DNA of 64,000 nucleotides, taken from assembly GCF_000208865.1 (NCBI RefSeq), contig NC_018390.1, positions 2,994,270 through 3,058,269 of the forward strand, given 5' to 3'. Numbering within the stretch: the first letter of the stretch is position 1; every line of letters starts with the position of its first letter. The DNA is from Neospora caninum Liverpool. Lineage: Eukaryota > Apicomplexa > Conoidasida > Eucoccidiorida > Sarcocystidae. Positions 12,901 through 25,300 of this stretch are shown in pieces. The translations under genes and the position numbers were made by a program. A model generated the notes under the pieces. The model was not told the origin of the DNA. It worked only from the letters and a program-made list of their open reading frames with translations, and did no database searches.

Positions 12901-13323
12901 TCGCCTCGACTGAAAACAGCAAAACACAAAAAGGAACAGGTGGAAGCGCCATCTCGTGATTCGCTGCATCCGAAACGCAGAAAACCAAACCTTATGCCGA
13001 CCGGCTTTTAACGCATCGTCCCCCCTTTGAGCCAGACTATTGCGACGATTCGTCAGAAGTGTGCAGCTTCTCGCCACAGACCACGAAAAGCAAACGCCAA
13101 GGCACGCTCCATTTGCTCTCGTGTTTTCCTCATCCCTCCAGTGTCCCTCTCTCTCTGTGTAGCAGCAGTTTCTCGTTTCCTTTCTCCCCGCCTCTTCGCT
13201 CTTTCGCGGCCTTGCGTTTGAAAAAAAAACTGTCGCGCACAGAGTCGCCACGCCTGCAGGGGCTACCGGGCGCCGCCCCACTGTGTCCCCTCGACCCCTC
13301 GCATGCAGTTCAGTCCGAAACCG
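9963..13323. other. convergent 3' flanks of PEPCK and the PZP gene
   Basis: The plus-strand PEPCK stops at 9962 and the minus-strand PZP gene stops at 13324, so this stretch holds both 3' UTRs. It contains two (TA)n microsatellites at about 10978-11004 and 11032-11055. From about 11.6 to 13.2 kb there are long pyrimidine-rich tracts on the plus strand. The open frames here are Ser, Phe, Leu and Arg rich, as expected from such tracts, and none has a recognisable domain. I see no additional gene. Confidence 0.6.
10978..11055. repeat. paired (TA)n microsatellites
   Basis: Two alternating TA runs at about 10978-11004 and 11032-11055, about 27 bases apart, in the 3' flank of PEPCK. Confidence 0.95.
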
Positions 13324-16300
13324 CTACGGGAAAGAGAGGTCCCAGTATGCACACTCACAACTCGCCGACAGGGAAGACTTGGAATCCGCAAAGGACGCCG
13401 GCAGCTCCTGGCGGATCTGCGTCGAGGGCGTGGGGGTTTGTCGCCTCACGCGCCCGTCGGCTTTGTCTCTAACGCGCAGAGTTTTGTTCGCGGGCGAACC
13501 CGGGACACTCGGCAAGAACGCGCGGGCGGCGGAGGGCGGGACGTCTTCCGGAGGCGTCGTAGATCCGTGCGACTGGAGTGAAGCGGTCGCAGGCCTTCCT
13601 GAAAAGCGAGCCTTGTCGCTTGGTTCCTCGGCCACGTCCGGTCGCTCCGACAGCATCCGGTTCTTCAGTGTGACGAGTTCTTTGTCGATGCTCCCAATCA
13701 AAATGTCTTCCCACGTTTGCTTCAGCTGGTGCGCCAAGAGAATCGCCTCGTGCCGACTCCGCGGACTGGCGTCGCTCAGAAGAAGAACCAGTCGCTGGCG
13801 GTTCGTCGGGCGACCTTTCCGCTGCGCCGGGCATCCGTCTTCGCCCGCGAAACTCGCCTTGGTTGTTTGGTCAACCACTTGCACGAGGCCTTGGAGCTCC
13901 ACCTCGCTCAAACACGTGCACTTGAACCCCGTTCGCTCGTCGACAATTGGTAGGCGCTCTTCCTCGGAGTCCCGTCGCTCGTTCGGCTCTTCACGCTGCG
14001 CCTTCACGCGCTCGAGGTACTGCGTGATGACGGCGGCAAACGACGCAGCCCGCTGCTCCTTCGTGGCCGACGCCGCAGCCCGAGCCGCCTCTTCCGCCAA
14101 CTTCCTCCTCGCCCCGTCCCTCTTCGGCTGAGACCCGAAAGCAGTCGACGGGCCGCGAAGGCCTGGAGCCCGACTGCCCCTCTCTTCATCCCGCGTCTTG
14201 CCGCGGGGCCCCGCCGCCTCGGGCGCTCCGCGCTTGCTCGCAGGCAGCGCCAAAACGCGAGACCGAAGGCGCTCGGCGTCGTCCTTCTCGCCGCGAACCA
14301 ATCCGCTTCGCTCTCGGGATTTCACCTCGGCGGACGCCCGTGGCGTGGTCCTGCTCGAAGGCGACGCGCCCGCCAGAGACGGCGGGGAACAAAGAGCCGA
14401 GTCTCCACCCTTCCTTCCACCAGGCAGCACCAGATCGCTTCCCCGACCCGACGCACTCTCTCTTCGTTTCTTTCGGGAACTCATCGAATCCCCACCGTCG
14501 TCTTGCTCGTCCGCGCGCTCCGCCTGCTCTGGGTCCTCTTCGCCGTCGTCGCCGTTCTCGCCAGCCGGCTCAGCTTCTCGCGCGTCCTCCGGCGGCGCCC
14601 GGCTGCCGCCCTCGTCGACGGCGCGAAAACCGAAAGGCCCCGACTGGTGAGATGTGCACGCGTCGCGCATCTTCTCGATCGGCTCACTGACGTCGGACGA
14701 CGCGAGTGCATGCAGCTCGACCGCATCCTTCGCGCATCGCCGCTCCCCAACAACCTGACTTGCGGCCGCCTGCGCCGCAGCTGCAATCAGCGCTGGATCG
14801 AAACTCGCGATCAGGGACACGTCCTCCGCCTTCTTTGCTTCGTCTCCGTTGCTCAGCGAGAACTTTGGGGAGGAAGAAGACAAGGCGTTAATCAGCATCA
14901 AATCCGGAAGCAGAGACACCACAGGCGTCGCCAAAGATGAGCACGGCGAACTGGCAACCGCGGCAGAGGGCGGCCGGGACGCCTGCTCTGTCGGCTTATC
15001 TTCGGAGACCGGGGAGCCGTCCCTCGCGGAAGGAGATAAAGGTGACGCGGAGGGTTTCGAGACCGTCTCCGGAGAGGGGACACTCGCACTCGACGCGGAC
15101 GACGCGACGGGAGGCAACGCCAGGGGCGAAGACGCCGAAGACGAGAGAGTCGAATCGATGGGAAATTCGCGATCCAACAACTCTCGTCGCTTCCTCAACC
15201 AAAGCCGCTTCACCCGTTCTCGCCGCGAGACTTGACCCACAAGCAGCTTTGACTGGAAACAAAAACACAATCAAAACAATCGCTGCTCTCATCTACATGC
15301 GCAGGCATATATACATATTTTTATATATATGTCAGTATATTCAAATATGCATGTGCAAATAACCATGTAAATGTGTTTGTATCTCGATGGAAGGTGCTCG
15401 TGGAGAGAAAGGGAGACGGTTTCAAATCCAGGAAGAAACAAACTGCGGTCGAAAAAGACAACCGAGCACAGGTAGACACCGGAGCGAAACGCATGCACCG
15501 AACTTCTTTCGGCTCCAAGATGCGAGAGCGGACAGAGAGAATTCCAGAGACACCAGACGACCGAAAGCGACAGAGAAGACAGTCACGGAGGAAGGCATGA
15601 ACGCAGGAGACGCACGTATCTGCGTATCGAGCAGATGAAGATATATAAAGAAAAAGAGTCTGTGAATTTGGAAGGGAAAACCTTACCAGTTCAAGGAAAG
15701 ACCGGAGCCGCAGAAAGAGCCGGACGGAAGGTGAAATCTGATTCCGCACCCGGGAATGCTGCGGAGAAACAGTCAAAAAGTTACACAGAAAAGACCCATG
15801 TCAGGAATACTCGCACGGCAACACACACGACGTAAACTATTTGCAGACCTAGACATCCCACGTTTACAAGAAACTCCTGCGAGAAATGAAACACAGAGAC
15901 AAAAAAACGACGACCTCGTATTCGCTTCCTCACCAGCGTCTTCCGCATTTCCCCGAAAGTGGATACCCACGCCTTCACATTTCCAGTCATATAAACCCAC
16001 ATACACACACATAGATACGGATAAATCCACCGCTTTCTTTTTGTATGTGCAACCGCGCATGTCGTGCCTCTCGCGGCAGTGTGTTTCCAGTGAACGTTTG
16101 GTATTGCCTTACGTGCGTGCAGAAGGCAACGGCCGTGAATCGCCGTCCAGGCTGTTCTGTCATTTCCATGAAGGCGCCTTTCAGCTGTGCACAGAGGGGA
16201 TGAAAGTAGCGCGAGCAGCCCTTTTGCGCGCACTTTGTACAGAAGCCGTACGCAGATCCGCAGACTTCGCATTCCGTCCACAACAGAGGCGCGACGTCTT

Positions 16301-19300
16301 CGTCGGAGAGAGGCGCCAGGGGTTTGTCTTCCGGTTTCTTCTCCGCTGAGCCTCCAGTGTGCGCCTTTTCTGGCTGCAGCTGCTGGTCCGTCTCTTCGCT
16401 CTCGCCGTCGCCAGGCTTCGCCCCTGTCTGGCCTCCGCTCTCGCGCCTTTCCCTCGCGCCAGCGTCGTCGCCTTCGCTCTTCCGCGCCTCTGCGCATGGG
16501 CCTTCCGACGCAGCGAGCGCGGAGACTGCGTCGTTCGCGACGTCTTCGCTCTTCCGCTCCACACCCGGCACTTGACGCTTTCGCTGCAAATGCTGAATGA
16601 TGACGTTTTGTTGTTCCTCCAGCACGCGCTCCACGCCCACGATCGGCGACAAGGCAGGCGTGGCCGCCACGTCGACTCCAGGCGTCCAGAGGCAACACGT
16701 CATGTGGGCGAAGAGGGGAGTCTCTGAAGACGGCGCAGCCAGCGAGGAAGAGATGGACGGGGCGACGAGCTTGAAGGCGCCGCCGCGACGCGGGCACAAC
16801 AGGCAGAAGGGCTGAGCGCAGCAAGAGAGAGCGAGACGCCGATGAAGGAGAGAGAAGCCGAGCGGATTCGAGATATACAGAGAAGAGACGCAGGAGACAC
16901 ACACACGCCGACGGACAGAAATACACGACAGCAGAGAAACGATCGACAAAGAGATGCATGCCGACACAAACACAGAGGCGGTTTCGGCGCCGGCTAAAAT
17001 ACGCGAGGGACAGGCGGTTCTCGTGCAAATGCGTCTGAACACGATTGCCAGAGACCATCCCTAAATGGATGCAGTTTTGTTTGTTACTTTTTATGACCAG
17101 GGCGGAGCGCTGGACTGGAGAAAAAGATTTATTAACCTCCATTCCCTTCGAGTACATGACGAATGGGAGCTCAACTTTAAAGCCTTTTGTAAACAAAACG
17201 TCTACGTCTCAGATCCACCTAGACGTATCTACCTATTCTCGCGTTTCCATCTTGACGCCTGGGAGTCTGTCTTGAGCAGAACATCAAACGCGCCTCTTCA
17301 GTCTTTGCCTTCCTCAAAAACGTATAGCGCCCCTCTTCTTTCCTTTTGCGTCTCTCCCTTTCCAGAATCTCCTTGCTCCATTCTAAGAATCTCTCACTGG
17401 GCTCTGTCGTGCACCGACTGCGCCGCACCCTAGTCTCTCCCTCTCTCTTTTTCCTCTCCCCTTTTCTCTGTCTTCGTCTCTCGGTTTTCTCACCTTTTCT
17501 GTAGGGGGTAGCCAAGTGCACGCTTCGCAGAGGAAAGGCGTCGGTTTGTACCGACCTACGTTCTCGTCTTCGTCGCTCTCTGCACAGGACGTCTCATCTT
17601 CGTCTTCTCGCTCTCGCTTCGATCCTTCCTTCCTTTCCTCCCCGTCTCCGTCCGCCTCTCCGGTGGGCGACGCGTCGCCCTTTCGCTCTGACGCGTCCAT
17701 TGCAGCAGCCAGGTCTTCACCCTCCCTCAACTGGTTCCTCTCTCCAGACGCCGTCAGAGCCGCCTCCGTGCTTCCTTCGAGCGTCCGACCCTCCGCCGAA
17801 GCGCCTGAACTCGGCGAACCGGGAAGGTTTCGATCAGGACTTCCGCAGACGTCGCCGCTCGCCTGCGGGGCATCTTCGCCTGCGGGGCCAGGCTCGGCCT
17901 CTCCACCTGTCTCGTCGCGCTGTCTCTCTCCGCTCTGCGGCGCGTCGCTCGCCCCGCCGTCTCCCGCCCAGCTCCGGCGCTCCGTCTCCGCTTCGACCTC
18001 GGGGGAGGCCGACACCCGCCGCATTTTCCGCCCCTTGATCTTGCGGAGAAGGTCCGGACGGAGATGGAGCGGCAAGTGCTCCTTGCGAATCCCGTAGCAC
18101 TGTCGATGCACGCAGAGGCCGCAGCGCTGGCAGTGGAAGAACGGATTCGACGACGTGCATGTGATCCGCGGGAGGAGACACACCGCACAGGAGTGATCGT
18201 CGTACAGATCCTTTTCCTCCAAGATAGCCCGCGTCAAAAAGCCCGTTCCAAGGCTCTCCGCCTCGCCTGTTACCACGTCACTGCCTTTCTCCGCCGGGAC
18301 GGGTTGGCCGCCGACTCTTGCGCTGGAGGCCAGAGGCGCCACTGTGGTTGCCGGCGTCTCCGTCTCCTCTGCCGCCTTCTCGGGGCCTGGCGCGCCCGCC
18401 TCGGCAACAGGCGAAGCTGGAGGATTCGCCGATGCCTCCGCGTAGCCTTCTTTCTCTCCCACAACCCCCGGTGAAGCCGCTGACGAAGATGCAGACGCCG
18501 ACGGCGACGCTGGCGGCTGAGGCGGTTTGCCCGGCGACGCTTTGGAGTCTCCGTCGCCCGGGACCTCTTTCGCCGTGTCGCTTCCGACCGCGGTCGCAGC
18601 CGGCACTTGGGCTCCAGTCCCTGTGGCAGGCTGCGCGTCGGCCCCAGCGGGTCCGCCGCCCGCGGCACCGGGGTCCGGCGCCGCAGGAGACGTCCCCGCG
18701 GGAAGCGCGGGAAGATCCGGTTTCGGCACGGTCGCGGTCGCCTGCGTTCGCGCTCTGCTTTGGGCGCCAAAGGAGACAGAACCTGCGGAGGCGTTACCTC
18801 GCCGCCCCCCCCCGCCGCCGCGCTTGAAGAGGAGACCGCCGCTCCTGCGGTCGTTCGCGTTGAACAGATCCGGCCGGTGATCTCGCGTCACGTAGCGACG
18901 CATGCGCAGGGAACCCTGGACCGCTGACGAGCGCCTGCAAGGGAGAAAAAACAAACGAAAACAAACGATCTCAGCGAGTGTAAACCCACACGGGAAAAGG
19001 CGAAAACAGAACCACGTCTACACACTAGACACCCCTCTTCTCTCTGTATACATCGGACGGCTACTTTTTTTCGAACATCGCAAGGTGGCGAGACGCGAAT
19101 TGGCCATTTGCTCTCTCGCGCAAAACGACGACGAGACCCAAAACAGGAGGGACTCTGACAAGGAGAGACGGCGACGCAGGATTCTGGATGTTCGACTGAC
19201 CTCCTGCCGTCGGCGAGAAACTCCGGGCTGTGTTTGAAGCAGAAAGCTTTGATGACGAGGCGCGGGAAGCAGCGGTCGACTGCGCCCCGGAACGGCAGAA

Positions 19301-22300
19301 ACAGGCCGCGGAGACTCTCGGCCTCGCAATGGAGCCCAGCTAGCCACGCACACATGGGGTGGAAGCAGACCTCGCAGCCCACAGACGCGCAACGAACGCA
19401 CACGCCGCCGCTCTGGTCGCAGAGGCCGCAACGCGTCTCGCGTCTCCACGGCACCACACCGTCCAGGTTCCAGGGCTCCAAGGCGGAAAACTCCGCGCAC
19501 GCTACCTCGGGCAAGAGCCAGAGGACACAGAATAAATGCACCCATCCGCCGTCTGTCGTGGGTTTCAGCGCGCCGCCGCCGGTGCCGCAAATCTGCGAAC
19601 AAGCGTACGAAAAAAGGTCCCGTCCACCCGCGCGCGCGCACACCCGGTTCAACACAGCAGTCGCTACCCAACCCTTATCCGCCTACGCCCATCTCCACAT
19701 ATATGCATACACCCACACACATACACACGCATATATACATATATATATATATATATATACGTGTGTGTGTATAGCTATCTGCCTCTGTTTTTCCTTCGGT
19801 TTTTGCCTGTGGACAAAGACATATATGTCGAGACAGCAGCATGTGGATACGTGGGTCACGCCAAGGATGGCTGCGCGCTTCTCCTTGCTTTTACCTGGCA
19901 GCGGATTTTCATGGGTTCGAAGGCGACGAGCCACTGGGTGCCGAGCCCCTTTTTTTCGAGCTCGCAGCGCCGGCAGATCCAGTCGTCGCCTTCGACGGCT
20001 TCTCCCATCTTTCCGACGCCGTAGCAGTTTTTGTGGACGTGGACGAGGCAGCGGACGCAAGAGAGAATCGGGTTCAAATTGCTCCGCTCCGCCCACCAAC
20101 ACACGCAGCAGGCCCCCACACCGCCCGCCGCCCCGAGAAGCGCGTCGAGAACGCTCCCCGCCGTGGTGGCCACTGGGGCGGCCGGCGGGAGCGGAGACAC
20201 AGGAGACGCCACGGCCGCCGCAGAGGCGACAGCAGGAGCTGCGACGGCCCCGTTCTTCGAGTCTGCGGGAGCAGGCGCATTCGCGTCGGGCTTGTGGGGC
20301 GTGGGCGAGGCCGGGGAGGTTTGCGGAGAGACGGCAGTTGCGTTCGCTCCTGTCTCCTCGTTTTCGGGCTTCGCGCCGGGTTCGCCGTCTGCGGCCTCGT
20401 CGGTCTTTGGGCGCTCTGGCCGAGCCTCGAGGCCTGCGTCGCCGCGATCTTCTTGATAGGCGACTGCCGGGAGGGCCGGTTGGACTTTCTGGACGCCGCC
20501 GGCGAGGAGGACCGGCTGCGTCTGTGCGCGGCGGTTCTCTTCCTCGGCCTCGTCGTCTACGAACAGCGACAGATTCGCGTCGCACTCGGCCAGGATCTCC
20601 GTCAGTTCCTTCGCGCCTCTTCCGGGGTCTTGGCGCGGCTGCCCGTCGCCAAAGAGGTCCACGACGAAGTCTGCAAAGCAGACGTCTTCGCTTCCCTCGC
20701 GCGGCTTCAGATCCCCTGTCGCCGCGCCGCGCTCGCCTGTTCTGCGCCCCGAGAACGGCGAGGACGGAAACGCAAGCAGCAGGCGCCGCTCGAGTTCCGC
20801 AGCCGAGCACGACGCCAGACCCATGCTTCCGAGGCCCCAGCCCGCGACCGCCGCACACGCCGCGACGGAGTCGGAGAGACACCCGAGCTGCTGCTGGTAC
20901 TTCTCCTGCTGGGCGAGAAGAAAACAGGTTTTGGCGTCTGGGAAAGAAGGCACGCGAAGCGCCTTCGCTTCGTACAGCTGGCGGCGCTGACTGAGGCGGA
21001 GTTGCTCCTGCTCCGGACTCTGGCAACAGTCTTGCAGGTGTGGAGGGAGAGCGGGCGTCGCGACGCACGAGCCGGACTTCCCCCTCGCCTCAGTAGTCCC
21101 CGCGGGCACCTCCGGTCCGGCGCCGCGGCGCCCGCTGGCGGTCGCGCTCGAGGAGGGCGAGGCGCTCGAGGGAGACACGGCCGGCAAGGCCACGTCTTTC
21201 ACACCCTCGCCGATGTAGTGGCGGAGCTGCGACCAGCGATGCATGGACGCGTAGCGCGCGAGGAGGTGGTCAGACGACTGTGGCCTCTCCACGACTTTCA
21301 GCGGCTGCCGGTTTTCCTCCAGGACTGACTGCAGTAGGTGGAGCTTCAGGCGACGCAGATCCCGCGACAAAACAGACGAGACCTGTAAAGGCGCACAAAG
21401 ACAAGACACCGCGAGAGTGCTGCAGAGGGCCGGAAGCACCAGCGAGGCGAACGTGAGAGGAGCAGGGCGAAACAGAGACAGACAGACAGACAGACGCGAA
21501 TTCAGAGAAAGACAGCAGACAAAGCGACGCGCATTGAGGTGGCAGAAAAGCGAGAACAGAGTTTTTTGTACACGCGGGAAGAAAAAAGACCGCAACGCAG
21601 CGCCTCCAAAGTGGACAGAGATCAGGAAGAGCTGGCCTTCGTTTGTTCCTCTCACCTGCAGAAACTGCGCACACTGGACTCCGACGAAGTCGTCCACGCT
21701 CTCGACGAGATTTGCATACGGTGACTCGTGCCATCCCCAGGGTTTCACGAACCAGCGGTGGCCGCCGACTGTGACGATTGAGGCGCCTGGATCTCCTGTT
21801 TGCATGTCGGGTTCCTGGTCCTGCAAACTCTGGAGTTTTCCGTTCCGCTGCGGGGGCGGTCGCAAACCCCGAGCAGGTGGGAGGCCGAGCGGTGAAGCCG
21901 CACCGGGAACGAGATCTGCGGGCGAGACACCCGGTGAGGGCGAGACGAGTCTGCCATCCTCTAGGACCGATCCGTCTTTCGCTGTGTCTCCTGGAGTCTC
22001 CAACGTAGTAGAGACGTTGTTGGGAGTCAGCGGCGACATATGGGCTGCTCCATTCGGCGCCTCGCCCGCCACGCCCACAGAAACCGAGAGCGGAGCGAAG
22101 CCTTCGGTCCCCCTGGCGGTCTCCGAGGTCGTGCTGCGCCGGCTGGTGCCTGGCAACTCCGTCTCTGCCTGGCGTCTCTCTTCGCCCTCTCCTCTCCGCG
22201 CAGAAACCTTTCCGTCCGGGGACGCCTCGCCTGTCTCCCCCTCGCTCGCGACAGATCGGAGGCTCTCCGCCCCGCGAGCCTCTTGAGTCTCCTTGCTGGC

Positions 22301-25300
22301 GGAGGCGGCCGCCCCCTTCTTGGAGGCCAGACCAGCGAGTTTCTCCTGTTTGCTCTTCTTCTCAGTCAAAGAGGACAGTTTCTGATCCGCGAGCATCGTC
22401 GACAGCTGGAAGAGCGGAAAGATCTTTCGGTCTTCGTCGCCTTCCTCTGGATTCGTCTTCTCGCTGGCCTCGCGCTGACGCTCTTTTTCGCGGCGTTTTC
22501 GGTGTTGCGCCTCGACTTGCAGTAGCTGCCGATACAGCGGGTGTCGGTGCGGCCGGAGGAAGACCTGTTGAAGGCGCCGACGGCAGTAGGTCAGTTGGTA
22601 GAAACTCAGCGTTTTGAAGGCCTTCACAACCAGCCGGTAGCGCACCCGTTTCTCGCCGTCTGTCTCGGCCTCGGACCCCACCTCGGTCTCAGCAGGCTCG
22701 TCCCCACGGCCCACGCTTCCGTCTTCTCTCTCTTTGCCGAACGCTTTCTTGAGCAACCTCGTCGGGCCTCCGCCCACGAGTTCACCACCCTTTTTCAAGG
22801 CTCCCTTGAGCTCCTGCGCCTTGGCCACTCCGGTGTAAGAACACCTCACCAAATCGTCGGGCAGTCCGGCCCAGTCGTGGCCCGGAGACACGCCGTGGTG
22901 GCTGTACAGCTGCGCGGTGTCCGCGCCGAGTCTCTGAGAAGAGGGGGACCTTTTCGCCTGTCGTTCCGTTGAGAAAGTCAGTGGCGACGAAGGCGGATCA
23001 GTCTGCGACGGAGAGAAGAGAGAGACCGCAGCCTTTCCGCCCGCACTCACTTCCCCCGAGACACCCAAGCTGGCCGCGATTGCACCACCCGATCCGGACA
23101 CCATCCGCCGGTCGCCTGAAGGCGACGGGAGGCGAGAGGCCCCGAAAGACGGCGAGCGAGGAGGAAAGCCGACGGTACCGAGGCCCGTAGAAACCGGCGA
23201 ATCGACAATTTGAGATTTCCGAGCAGGCGGACTCGACCCCCCGATGTAGCCGCTGACGCACAGCCGCTCCAGCACTTCACATTCTTCTGCTGACTGCGGT
23301 TCCCCGGGGACGGCGTCGAAGAGAATCCACGCGGCCACGGGCCCGAAATCGACGAGAGCTGTGAAAGGCAGGCAGACTTCGTCCTTTTCGTCGTCGACCG
23401 CCGCTTTCGTGTGCTCTCGCTCGCGCTTTTTTGTCTCCCCGCCGACCCGCTTCGAAGGCGTGTCCGGGGCCTCTTGCGCCGCAGGCTTAACACACCGACT
23501 GGGGCTCGCCGGTTTCGCCACGCTCACGCCGTTCCCGGTCTCCGGTGTACATACGCTCGAAGCGACCACAGCCGTAGCCGTCGCCTCGGACTCGCCCACA
23601 TCTGTTGCCAGCTGCGGAGACGCCGCGCACTCCTTCAGACGACTGGTGTCGCTCGCGTCCTCTTGCTCGTTTCCCCGGGGCAACGGCGAGGCAGCGTCGC
23701 CGATGTCTTGGAAACTGTGCTTTCCGCCGTCTAGATGTCGGCCGTTCTCCCCGCCGTAGCCTTCCTTGTCCGTGCAGGCTTTTTCGTCCTCACGCGGCGC
23801 GCCATCGTCGCGGGCGCGACTCTCCGTCTCTTCAAACTTGCGTTTCTTATTCTCGCCGTCCCCGTCGCCTCCCTCTGTCCTGGGCTCCCCCGCGGCGGCT
23901 CGTTCCTGCTCTTCGCGCCTCTCGCGCGCTCTCCGCTCTCGGCGCTTTTTCTGCTCTCGCGCACGCCGGAGGGCTTCGTCCACTTGGTGTACATACAGCT
24001 CGAGGAGCTCCTCGACGACTTCCCGGTCCTCGAGAGGCGGCTCCGTCAGGCTGTCTGTTTCCGGACAGAGGCAAGGCGACGTGAGAATCTTCTCGATCAC
24101 GCGCGCCTCTTCGATCGCCACGCGCTTCTCCTGAGAAGTCTTCAAAGTCTCCAGGACGTTTTTCGCGAACGGGCCGACAGGGACTCGCCGAAACAACGCG
24201 TCGAATCTGCCCCACTGGACGCGACTCCCCCGCGTGGTCCCGGGTGTATGGGAGCCGTGGGCCCCCGCGCCACTTGCCCCGAGGCCGTCGAGCAGCAAGT
24301 CCGCGCCGCCGTCGAGCAGCTGCGTCGAGAAAGCCAGACTGTTGCCCAACACGCCGTCCTTCGAGCCGACCTGAGGGCCTCCGACGCGCGCCTGATGGCC
24401 CGCGAAGCCGCCCAACTGCGATTTCCTCGACGAGGAAAACAGCATGCGTTGCGACGAACGGCCTCTGCCGCCGCGCTTGCCGCCCGACCGCAAAGACCCA
24501 GACGACCGCAACAGCGGGGACGGCTGCGACGAGGACGCGAGCGGCGCACTCGAAGAAGCCTCTGCGAAAACAGGCCTGGCCTCGCCCTCGACAGCCGAAG
24601 GTCCGGGAGGCTCCGGCACTGGCGGAGGCTGACCGGGCGCCTCGAGAGGAAACGCGGCAGGCGAATCTGCCTTCGCACCCCCCCCGCTGCCTGCCGCTCG
24701 CGTCCCTGCCCCACTCGGAGACACCAGGGCTGTCGTCGGAGACAGTGGCGCGGCAGCCTCGCCACTCGCCTCCCCGTTCTCCTGAACCCCGCTCGCCGCC
24801 CGCAGCGCGCCTGCTCCACCTGCATCAGGGCCTTCTCCGGCTCGCCCCGGGACGCCGCTAGGCCCCGCGTCGGCCGGGAACCGCAGGGGAAACGAGGATC
24901 CAGGCAAGAGACAGTTCGCCCCTGGGAGGCCGACATTCTGTTGGGCTCCCACGCGGTTCTGCGCAGCCAGCAACTGCGGCGCAAAGAACGCAAACTGCGT
25001 CCCGACGCCGCCCCGGACGCCCGACACCGGAGCGCCCACGGCGCCGCTCGCCTGCAGGCCCCCGAGGCCCGCGGCCGCCCCCCCGAGGCTGGCGACGTTT
25101 GGGTACAGGAGCCCACAAACGGAGGGGCTGACGACGGTTTGCGGGCGGAAGACCGACGGCTGCGCGGCGTACTGGGAAAGGAGGTTCGACCCTGGAGCGG
25201 GCGACGCGTTTGCGGAGAGTCCCGAGGCAGTCAAGGGAAAGTTCGCCCCTGGGAGGACGCCGCGGGCGTCTGGTTGGCCGCCGACTGGGAAGTTCCCGAG

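Noticed and set aside
16820..18960. Splitting the PZP gene into two genes at the intron near 19.0 kb or 17.0 kb
   Set aside because: Exon phases match at each junction and two zinc modules are completed across junctions, so one gene is the simplest reading.
19841..21328. Plus-strand 495-codon frame
   Set aside because: It is antisense to PZP exon 2, which encodes the second PHD finger in a phase-consistent model. The antisense product is low-complexity with no domain.
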